From positions 267,001 through 331,000 of the forward strand of contig NZ_CP028844.1 in the NCBI RefSeq assembly GCF_003058325.1: 64,000 nucleotides of DNA, given 5' to 3'. The stretch's first letter is position 1. Each line of letters opens with the position of its first letter. Source of the DNA: Methylobacterium currus (GTDB taxonomy: Bacteria > Pseudomonadota > Alphaproteobacteria > Rhizobiales > Beijerinckiaceae). Made by a program: the position numbers and the translations under genes. The notes beneath the pieces were generated by a model. The model was not told where the DNA came from, did not search any database, and saw only the letters and a program-made list of their open reading frames with translations. Shown piece after piece: positions 17,303 through 24,151 of the stretch.

Positions 17303-17941
17303 ATGCTCTCAGCCTCCTCCGCCACTTCAGGTCGGCAGACATCCGGGAATTCGCGCGGGGTCTCGCGCCGGCGCGCCCTCGCGGCCCTCCTCGTCGGTAC
17401 CCCCGCGATGCTGGCCGCCCTGCCCGGCCCCGCCGCCGCGCAGGGGCCGGGCGATCCGGGCACCTTCCAGCCGCGGGAGATCATCGATTCGGGCCACCAG
17501 TTCTTCGGCTCGGTGTCGCGCGGCCTCGCCCTGACGGTGCAGGAGGCGACCCGCCGCTGGGGCGAGCCCAACGGCTACATCCTCGGCCAGGAGGCCTCCG
17601 GCGCCATCATCGGCGGCGTGCGCTTCGGCGAGGGCACGCTGTTCACCCGCAATGCCGGCCAGCGCAAGGTGTTCTGGCAGGGGCCGTCCCTCGGCTTCGA
17701 CGTCGGCGGCGACGGCGCCCGCACGATGATGCTGATCTACAACCTGCCGCGGGTGAACGCGCTCTACCGCCGCTTCGTCGGCATGGACGGCTCGGCCTAC
17801 GTGGTCGGCGGCTTCGGCATGTCGGCGGTGACCGCCGACAACATCGTGGTGGTGCCGATCCGCGCCGGGGTCGGGGCGCGCTTCGGGATCAATGTCGGCT
17901 ACCTGAAGTTCACCGATTCGCCGACCTGGAACCCGTTCTGA
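17303..17941 (+). CDS. eipA: envelope integrity protein EipA (DUF1134)
   Basis: The 212-residue protein has a Tat-like signal (SRRRALAALL, cleavage near AAAQG at about 47) and then the DUF1134 domain: EIIDSGHQFFGSVSRGLA, GASGAIIGG-type GEASGAIIGGVRFGEGTL and GVGARFGINVGYLKFT at the C terminus. EipA of Brucella is a periplasmic beta-barrel protein needed for envelope integrity, and its gene is a CtrA target there. It is divergent from the YHS gene. A TTAAC at 17182-17186 lies inside that neighbour's first codons. Confidence 0.88.
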   Translation: MLSASSATSGRQTSGNSRGVSRRRALAALLVGTPAMLAALPGPAAAQGPGDPGTFQPREIIDSGHQFFGSVSRGLALTVQEATRRWGEPNGYILGQEASGAIIGGVRFGEGTLFTRNAGQRKVFWQGPSLGFDVGGDGARTMMLIYNLPRVNALYRRFVGMDGSAYVVGGFGMSAVTADNIVVVPIRAGVGARFGINVGYLKFTDSPTWNPF

Positions 17942-18104
17942 GGGAACCGGCCGCGTCCGGCCGCGCTGGTCCTGGCGGCCGTCCCGTGGCAGGGTCCGGC
18001 CGCGCCGCCCGCGCCTGGCTCCCATGCCCCCGCGCGGGTGCGCCGATCGTATCCACCGTCCGCGCGGGGCTGATCCGCCCGGACGCCGAGAGAGTATCGC
18101 CCGG

Positions 18105-18989
18105 GTGATCGAGTCCCTGATGTTCGCGGCGCTGGGGTTCCTCGCCGCCAGTCTGTGCGCCCTTTTGATCCTGCCGGCGCTCAACGCCCGGGCCGAACGC
18201 CTGACGCGGCGCCGGCTGGAGGCGCTCTACCCGATGTCGATCGTCGAGCTGACCGCCGAGAAGGACCACCTGCGGGCCGAGTTCGCGGTGCGGGAGCGCC
18301 AGCTCGAGCGCCGGGTCGAGGAGGCGCAGGCCGCGCGCCGGGCCGAGATGGAGGAGATGGGCCGGCGCACCGTGCGCATCGGCGCGCTGACCCAGGAGAT
18401 CGAGCGGCGGGACGCCCACCTCGCCGAGATCGAGCGCGACCTCGCGGCAGCGCGCGGCAACCTCGCCCAGATCCAGGGGGAGCTGGCCGAGGCCCGCACC
18501 GCCCGCGCCGCCGCCGAGGAGGCGATGCGGGCGCTGGAGGGCCCCTACCAGCGGGCTCTGGCCGAGTTGTCCGTCTTGCGCGGCGAGGTCGAGGCGAGCC
18601 GCACCGGCCAGGCCGAGGCCGAGACGGCCCGGGGCATCGCCGAGGAGCGGGTGCGGGCCAGCCGCGGGCAAGTGGCCGCGGCGGGCGAAAGCGTCGCCAG
18701 CGCCGCCCGCGAGCAGATCCAGGCACTGGAGGATGCGCTCGCCAACCTCAATACCCGCCACGAGGCCGAGGCCGAGGCGGCCCGGGCCGAGATCGCGCGG
18801 CTGCACCAGGCGCTTCAGGAGGCGTCGCGGGCTGGCTCCCCGCCCCCCACCGCCGAGATTGCCGCGCAGAACGCCGCCCTGGAGCGCCGGATCGTCGAGG
18901 TGGCCGACGCTCTGATGCAGGGGCAGGGTCGGCCCGAGCCGCGCCTGCCACAGGCGACGCCCCTGCCGACGCCCGCCACGGCCGGATGA
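18105..18989 (+). CDS. membrane-anchored coiled-coil protein
   Basis: From GTG 18105 the 294-residue protein has one N-terminal membrane segment (about residues 5-28, LMFAALGFLAASLCALLILPAL) and then a long charged coiled coil to about residue 265, with a Pro/Thr-rich end. Its form suggests a bitopic protein with a cytoplasmic or periplasmic rod. A GAGAGAG stretch 11 bases upstream supports the GTG; ATG 18120 is an alternative. I do not recognise a family. Confidence 0.75.
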   Translation: MIESLMFAALGFLAASLCALLILPALNARAERLTRRRLEALYPMSIVELTAEKDHLRAEFAVRERQLERRVEEAQAARRAEMEEMGRRTVRIGALTQEIERRDAHLAEIERDLAAARGNLAQIQGELAEARTARAAAEEAMRALEGPYQRALAELSVLRGEVEASRTGQAEAETARGIAEERVRASRGQVAAAGESVASAAREQIQALEDALANLNTRHEAEAEAARAEIARLHQALQEASRAGSPPPTAEIAAQNAALERRIVEVADALMQGQGRPEPRLPQATPLPTPATAG

Positions 18990-19276
18990 TGGCGGTGACG
19001 GATCCCGCAAGAGGTTGATGACAGGGAGGGCGGTGTGCTCTGCGGCACATCGCTGCCTCGCCGGGAGGCGCGCGACTGCGCCGCGCCGCGCCGGAAACAG
19101 CCCGGAAACACATTCCAAGACCTTGTGGGGACAAGGCTTTCCCGCTCCGGACGGCACGCCTGGCCGCGCCCGGTCGCCCTCCTCCCCGCATCGGCCTCGT
19201 TCCCCGGCCCTTGTCAGGCTGCGGGTTTCGGGCCATGTCGCTGCCACTTCCCACGCTCTGCAAGGCTTCGACAGAC

Positions 19277-19522
19277 ATGATGCTCAGGCCGATGTCGCTC
19301 GCTCTCCTGACTGCCGGCAGCCTGGTCGTGCTCGCCGGACCGGCCCTCGCCCAGCGGGACGACCCCAACCTAAAGAAGTACTGCACCGGCGACTACATGA
19401 CCTATTGCGGCAACCTGCCGCCCGACAGCCCCGAGGTCGACCGCTGCTTCGAAAAGAACATGAGCAAGATTTCGGTCAACTGCAAGAAGGCGATCGACTA
19501 CTACGAGCAGACCCACAAGTAG
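19277..19522 (+). CDS. small Cys-rich secreted protein (GLG1-type repeat-like)
   Basis: The 81-residue protein has a signal peptide (MSLALLTAGSLVVLAGPALAQ) and a mature part of about 55 residues with four cysteines: KKYCTGDYMTYCGNLP, DRCFEKN and VNCKKAI. The spacing resembles the Cys-rich repeat of Golgi apparatus protein 1 (PF00839), which also occurs in small alphaproteobacterial secreted proteins. Two disulfides are likely. Tandem ATGs at 19277 and 19280 give two possible starts. Confidence 0.75.
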   Translation: MMLRPMSLALLTAGSLVVLAGPALAQRDDPNLKKYCTGDYMTYCGNLPPDSPEVDRCFEKNMSKISVNCKKAIDYYEQTHK

Positions 19523-19530
19523 GTCGCTCG

Positions 19531-19562
19531 GAAGAGGCCTCGGCTCACGCCGAGGCCTCTTC
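19531..19562. terminator. bidirectional terminator shared by convergent genes
   Basis: A perfect 14-bp stem (GAAGAGGCCTCGGC) with loop TCAC starts 8 bases after the stop of the Cys-rich protein gene. The stop codon of the opposite-strand kinase (19545-19547) lies in the loop, so one arm also encodes the kinase's last five residues. Confidence 0.75.
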
Positions 19563-21653
19563 CCGGCTCGCGGCCTCCAGGGCCTCGGCGAGGGCCTCGA
19601 TGGTGAAGGGCTTGCGCAACACCGTCTCGCCGGGCGCCGGGCGCGGGCCCTCCTGCTCGTCGTCCCGCGGATGGCCGGTGGCGAAGATCACCCGCAGGTC
19701 GGGCCGCCGCCGCCGCGCCTCGGCTGCCAGCGTCGGCCCGTCGATGCCCGGCATCACCACGTCGGTGAACAGCACCGCCACGTCCCGCTCGCTCTCCAGG
19801 GCGGCCAAGGCCGCCGCCCCGTCCGGCGCCGTCACGGTGCGGTAGCCGAGCTCGCCGATCGTCTCGGCACTGGCCAGCCGCACCGCGGCGTCGTCCTCCA
19901 CCACCAGCACCGTCTGCCGGGCCCGGCCGGGCAAAGCGGCGGCGAGACGCGACCGGCCCGCGGTTTCGGCCGGGATCCCGTCGGCGCTCACCGGCAGCGT
20001 CAGCTCGATGGCGGTGCCTTTGCCGGGCTGGCTGTCGATGCGCACACGCCCGCCCGACTGGGTGACGAAGCCGTAGACCTGGCTCAAGCCCAAGCCCGTG
20101 CCTCGCCCCTGCGGCTTGGTGGTGAAGAACGGCTCGAAGGCGCGCGCCACCACGTCGGGCGGCATGCCGGTGCCGGTGTCCCGCACCGTGACGGAGACGG
20201 CCTCCCGGCCGTCGTCGAGGGTGCCGTGGGAGGTCTCCAGCGAGAGCCGTCCGCCGCCCGGCATCGCGTCGCGGGCATTGACCGCGAGGTTGAGGATGGC
20301 GTTCTCGAGCTGGTTCTGGTCGACGAAGATCGCCGGGGGATCGGCCATCAGCCGGGTCTCGACCAGGACTGTCTCGCCCAGCGTGCGCCGCAGGAGATCG
20401 ATCATGCCGCCGACGAGGCGGTTCGGGTCGGTCGGGCGCGGCTCCAAAGGCTGCTGGCGCGCGAAGGCGAGGAGCCGGTGGGTGAGCTTCGCCGCCCGGT
20501 CGGTGCCGTCGAGGGCGCCGGCGATGAAGCGGCCGACATCGGTGTCGCCCCGGGCGATGCGGCGCTGCACCAGCTCGAGGGAGCCGGTGATGACGGCGAG
20601 CAGGTTGTTGAAATCGTGGGCGATGCCGCCCGTCAGCTGGCCCACCGCCTCCATCTTCTGCGACTGGCGCAGCTGGCTCTCGGCGGCGAGGCGCTGGGCA
20701 TGCTCGCGCTTGAGGTCGGCCAGCGCCTGCTGCTCGGCCCGCGCCCGGGCGAGCGCCAGCCAGGCCATCAGCACCAGGGTCAGGGCCGAGACGGTGGCGA
20801 CGAGGCCGTAGACCCGGAGGTTGTCGTACCATCGGTCGAGGGCGATCACGGTCTCGACCGAGAAGGCGACCTCGACCGGGTAATCGCCGATGCGGCGCCA
20901 GGCATAGAGCCGCTCGGCCTCGCCCGGCGGGGTGCCGGTGGCCGCGCCTCCTTGCGGCCGGGCGCGGATCGCCCGCAGCAGCGGATCGCCCGGGGCCAGC
21001 CGCTCGTCGACGTCGGGGCCCGGCGGCTCGCGCACCAGCACGGCGCCGTCGGCGCGCAGGAGCATCGCCCGGTGATCGGTCGGGGCGGCGATCTCGGCGT
21101 AGAAGCGGGCGAAGTACTCGGTGCCCAGCGCGATCACGATCACCCCGTCGAAGCGCCCGTCATCGGTCGAGCGCCGGCGGCTGACCATGAAGGCGGTGGT
21201 GCCGTCCGCCTCCCGCACCGCGGGGCTGACATAGATGCCGATGTCCCGCGGCCGGTGGACCGAGAAGACGTCGCGGGCCGCCAGGTCGCGGCCGAGATCG
21301 GCCTCGCGGCTCGACGCCTGGATCTTGCCCTGCGGATCGACCACCCACACCGCCCGGGCCTGGGCGAGGGGCGCCTTCAGGCTCGCCAGGAAGCCGCCGG
21401 TGGCGGGCGCCGCGATCTGGCTCCAGCTGCGGTCGAAGACATAGTCGTCGACCCGGTCCATCGCCAGCTCGGCGGTGTCGAACACCTTCGAGGCGTGCTC
21501 GTGCATCACCGCCGCGGTGCGGACCACGGCGCTGTCCTCTTCCCGCAGGACCTCGGCCCGGTTCCACCACGCCGCGCCCACCAGGACGACGCACGGCACC
21601 AGGAAAGCCGCGGCGACGAGGAGCTGGTGCAGCCGCACCGTCGAAAGGCTCAC
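19545..21653 (-). CDS. membrane-bound hybrid sensor histidine kinase
   Basis: The 702-residue protein has an N-terminal membrane segment (about 8-28), a periplasmic Cache-like sensor region (about 40-280), a second membrane segment (about 281-300), a HisKA domain with phospho-His346 (GGIAHDFNNLL), an ATPase domain (NAILNLAVNARDAM, DTGTGMPPDV, GTGLGLSQVYGF) and a C-terminal receiver (VLVVEDDAAVR, LFTDVVMPGIDG, RKPF). The GTG start at 21653 follows a GTGAGTG stretch; codons further up are antisense to other genes. Ligand and partner are unknown. Confidence 0.9.
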   Translation of the reverse strand: MSLSTVRLHQLLVAAAFLVPCVVLVGAAWWNRAEVLREEDSAVVRTAAVMHEHASKVFDTAELAMDRVDDYVFDRSWSQIAAPATGGFLASLKAPLAQARAVWVVDPQGKIQASSREADLGRDLAARDVFSVHRPRDIGIYVSPAVREADGTTAFMVSRRRSTDDGRFDGVIVIALGTEYFARFYAEIAAPTDHRAMLLRADGAVLVREPPGPDVDERLAPGDPLLRAIRARPQGGAATGTPPGEAERLYAWRRIGDYPVEVAFSVETVIALDRWYDNLRVYGLVATVSALTLVLMAWLALARARAEQQALADLKREHAQRLAAESQLRQSQKMEAVGQLTGGIAHDFNNLLAVITGSLELVQRRIARGDTDVGRFIAGALDGTDRAAKLTHRLLAFARQQPLEPRPTDPNRLVGGMIDLLRRTLGETVLVETRLMADPPAIFVDQNQLENAILNLAVNARDAMPGGGRLSLETSHGTLDDGREAVSVTVRDTGTGMPPDVVARAFEPFFTTKPQGRGTGLGLSQVYGFVTQSGGRVRIDSQPGKGTAIELTLPVSADGIPAETAGRSRLAAALPGRARQTVLVVEDDAAVRLASAETIGELGYRTVTAPDGAAALAALESERDVAVLFTDVVMPGIDGPTLAAEARRRRPDLRVIFATGHPRDDEQEGPRPAPGETVLRKPFTIEALAEALEAASREEASA

Positions 21654-22010
21654 GGGACACTCACAAACGCGGCGGAAAGCCGACGCGGCGATCGGCCAAA
21701 AGCTTAACTGTTCGTTAGCGGATTGGCGAGCGAAACGATCGCCGCACCGTCGCGCCACCGCTGCCTTTGCGGGAGCGGTGTGTTGTCCGGGCATCGGCGG
21801 TGCTTTGCGGGCATCGGTGGCCTTCCGGGGACCGGCGGGATTTGCCGGGCCGTCGCCGCACTCTCCGGGCGGCCTTTCAAAGGCCGTGTTAACGGCTCCG
21901 CTCGAATGCCGCGCAACCGCCTCGCAAAGGCTGTGAGTGCCGGGCTCGCCTCGCGGGATGCGGGCCGCTATGGTGCCGCGGCCACGCTTCGCGTTTTCCG
22001 GATCCCGCCC
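21654..22010. promoter_or_regulatory. divergent gap between sensor kinase and lptM-lysA
   Basis: This 357-base gap must hold promoters for both directions. A TTAAC lies near 21704 and another near 21888. Bases 21791-21850 are a degenerate 20-base tandem repeat (GCATCGGCGGTGCTTTGCGG and two diverged copies). No confident -35/-10 pair was picked. Confidence 0.35.
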
Positions 22011-22361
22011 GTGTTCCGTTCCCGTACCCTCGTTCTCCTCGGCCTGATCGCGCTCGCGGCGGCCGCCTGCGGCCGGCGCGGCCCGCTCGAGCCGCCGCCC
22101 GCGGCGGCGCCGGCCGCCCAGCCTCGGGCGGGCGCGAATGCGGCCGGGACCCGGCCGACGACTGGGGCGGCCGCCATCAACACCCTGCCGGCCGGGGTCG
22201 GGCTCTCGGCGGGCGCCTCCGTGCCCGACCCCGAGGACGAATTGCCCTCCGCCGCCGTCGCAGCGCCGACCGGGATCCCGGCCCCGACCGAGTCGTCCTC
22301 CCGTCGCCGCAAGGGCTACCAGATCCCCAAGGAGCCCTTCCCCCTCGACCCGCTGCTCTGA
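22011..22361 (+). CDS. lptM: LptM-type small lipoprotein upstream of lysA
   Basis: The 116-residue protein, from GTG 22011, has a lipoprotein signal with lipobox Cys20 (LIALAAAACGRRGPLEPP). The CGRRGPL motif right after the Cys is the hallmark of LptM/YifL, which helps mature the LPS translocon LptD. The rest is Pro/Ala-rich with a Lys/Pro-rich end. Placement just before lysA is widely conserved in proteobacteria. lysA starts 120 bases later. Confidence 0.82.
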   Translation: MFRSRTLVLLGLIALAAAACGRRGPLEPPPAAAPAAQPRAGANAAGTRPTTGAAAINTLPAGVGLSAGASVPDPEDELPSAAVAAPTGIPAPTESSSRRRKGYQIPKEPFPLDPLL

Positions 22362-22481
22362 CGGCGCGAGCCCGCTCGCGAGGGTGCAAAGGCCGGCCGG
22401 TTTCGTGTAGAGGGCGCGTCTAACGCGCTCGCGGCAGGCGCGGCAGCGCCCGGACCCCGGACACCTCCCAGGTCGACTTCC

Positions 22482-23753
22482 ATGCACCATTTCACCTATC
22501 GCGATGGCGTGCTCCATGCCGAGGACGTCGACCTGTCGCGGCTCGCGGGCGCGGTCGGCACCCCGTTCTACTGCTACGCCTCCGCCACCCTGGAGCGGCA
22601 CTACCGGGTCTTCGCCGAGGCCTTCTCCGGCGACGACGCCCTGGTCTGCTACGCCATGAAGGCGAACTCGAACCAGGCGGTGCTCGCCACCCTGTCGCGG
22701 CTCGGCGCCGGCATGGACATCGTCTCGGAGGGCGAGTTGCGCCGGGCGCTCGCCGCCGGCGTTCCGGGGGAGCGGATCGTGTTCTCCGGCGTCGGCAAGA
22801 CCGAGGGCGAGATGGCGGCGGCCCTCGACGCCCGCATCCTGTGCTTCAACGTCGAGAGCGAGCCCGAGCTGGAGCAGCTGTCGCGGGTCGCCGCCGCCAA
22901 GGGCGCGACCGCGCCGGTCTCGATCCGGGTCAACCCGGACGTCGACGCCCGCACCCATGCCAAGATCTCGACCGGCAAGTCCGAGAACAAGTTCGGCATC
23001 CCGATCTCTCGCGCCCGCGAGGTCTACGACCGGGCGGCCCGCCTGCCGGGCCTGTCGCTCGTCGGCGTCGACATGCATATCGGCAGCCAGATCACCGATC
23101 TCGCCCCCTACGACAACGCCGCCGCCCTGCTCTGCGGCCTCGCCCGCGACCTGATGGCGGCGGGCCACCGGCTGCACCACGTCGATTTCGGCGGCGGCCT
23201 CGGCATCCCGTACCGTGACGACAACGCGCCCCCGCCCGACCCGGCCGCCTTCGCGGCGGTGCTGCGGCCGCATTTCCGGCCCTTGGGCCTCAAGCCCGTC
23301 TTCGAGATCGGCCGGATGATCGCCGGCAATGCCGGCGTGCTGGTCACGCGGGTTCTCTACGTGAAGCACGGCGAGGGCCGCACCTTCGTCATCGTCGACG
23401 CGGCGATGAACGACCTGATCCGCCCGACGCTCTACGAGGCCTACCACGCCCTGCGCCCGGTGGCCGAGCCGAAGCCCGATGCCGGGCGCCTCACCGCCGA
23501 CGTGGTCGGCCCGGTCTGCGAGAGCGGCGACTACCTGGCGCTCGCCCGCGAGATGCCGGAGGTGAAGCCCGGCGACCTGATCGCCGTGATGTCGGCCGGC
23601 GCCTACGGCGCCGTGCAATCCTGCACCTACAACACGAGGCCGCTCGTGCCCGAGGTGCTGGTGCGTGGCGGCGACCACGCAGTGATCCGGCCGCGGCCGA
23701 CTTATGAGGAGCTGATCGGCCTCGACCGGATGCCGGACTGGCTCGCGGTCTGA
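22482..23753 (+). CDS. lysA: diaminopimelate decarboxylase
   Basis: LysA converts meso-diaminopimelate to lysine with PLP. The 423-residue protein has the PLP lysine K60 in CYAMKANSN, the HIGSQITDL and GGGLGIPY motifs, the EIGRMIAGNAGVLVT phosphate-binding region and the catalytic Cys in GPVCESGDYLA. Length and motif order are standard for the fold-type III family. It is probably co-transcribed with the lipoprotein gene upstream. Confidence 0.96.
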   Translation: MHHFTYRDGVLHAEDVDLSRLAGAVGTPFYCYASATLERHYRVFAEAFSGDDALVCYAMKANSNQAVLATLSRLGAGMDIVSEGELRRALAAGVPGERIVFSGVGKTEGEMAAALDARILCFNVESEPELEQLSRVAAAKGATAPVSIRVNPDVDARTHAKISTGKSENKFGIPISRAREVYDRAARLPGLSLVGVDMHIGSQITDLAPYDNAAALLCGLARDLMAAGHRLHHVDFGGGLGIPYRDDNAPPPDPAAFAAVLRPHFRPLGLKPVFEIGRMIAGNAGVLVTRVLYVKHGEGRTFVIVDAAMNDLIRPTLYEAYHALRPVAEPKPDAGRLTADVVGPVCESGDYLALAREMPEVKPGDLIAVMSAGAYGAVQSCTYNTRPLVPEVLVRGGDHAVIRPRPTYEELIGLDRMPDWLAV

Positions 23754-23855
23754 CCGATCCCGCGGCAATCGCTAAAATGCGAGAGGATTTCCGAACGAGG
23801 CGGCCAGTCCTCGCGGGCTAACGTCCTGGCATGTGATCCGGGAGGAGCTGACGCG

Positions 23856-24065
23856 ATGGCGCCCCAAGGCAACCTTCAAGGCAATCTTCTCGCCCGCGCC
23901 GAGGCCGTGGTCGAGCGCGCGTTCCGCATCGCCGCGGAGCACCAGGCGACCCTCGCCCAGGCCCGCAAGGCCGTGCAGCCCCTGCGGGAGGCCGCGGCGC
24001 GGCAGGACGGGGGCGTGCCCTACGCGCCCGACACCGGCCGGCCGCGCAAGGAGCGGTCGGCCTGA
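23856..24065 (+). CDS. small hypothetical protein between lysA and the TIGR02302 gene
   Basis: The 69-residue protein is helical and charged (RAEAVVERAFRIAAEHQ, then QPLREAAARQ) and ends in a Pro/Arg-rich tail. No signal peptide or motif is seen. Its position 102 bases after lysA and 86 bases before the next gene, same strand, supports it as a real gene. GGGAGGAG at 23840-23847 precedes the ATG. Confidence 0.6.
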   Translation: MAPQGNLQGNLLARAEAVVERAFRIAAEHQATLAQARKAVQPLREAAARQDGGVPYAPDTGRPRKERSA

Positions 24066-24151
24066 GCCGATTTGACCCGCTGGCCCGGCCGGTCCGGCAT
24101 GCTAGCCTGCCGTCTTCGCCCGTCCCCGGACGGGGCCAGCGGGAGCAGGGC

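Noticed and set aside
19671..21707. Long forward frame opposite the hybrid kinase
   Set aside because: Antisense to a gene with clear HisKA, ATPase and receiver motifs; composition is not protein-like.
21654..23768. Upstream extension of the kinase frame across lptM and lysA
   Set aside because: The extra 700 residues are antisense to lysA and its lipoprotein gene. The kinase's own membrane segment starts at GTG 21653.
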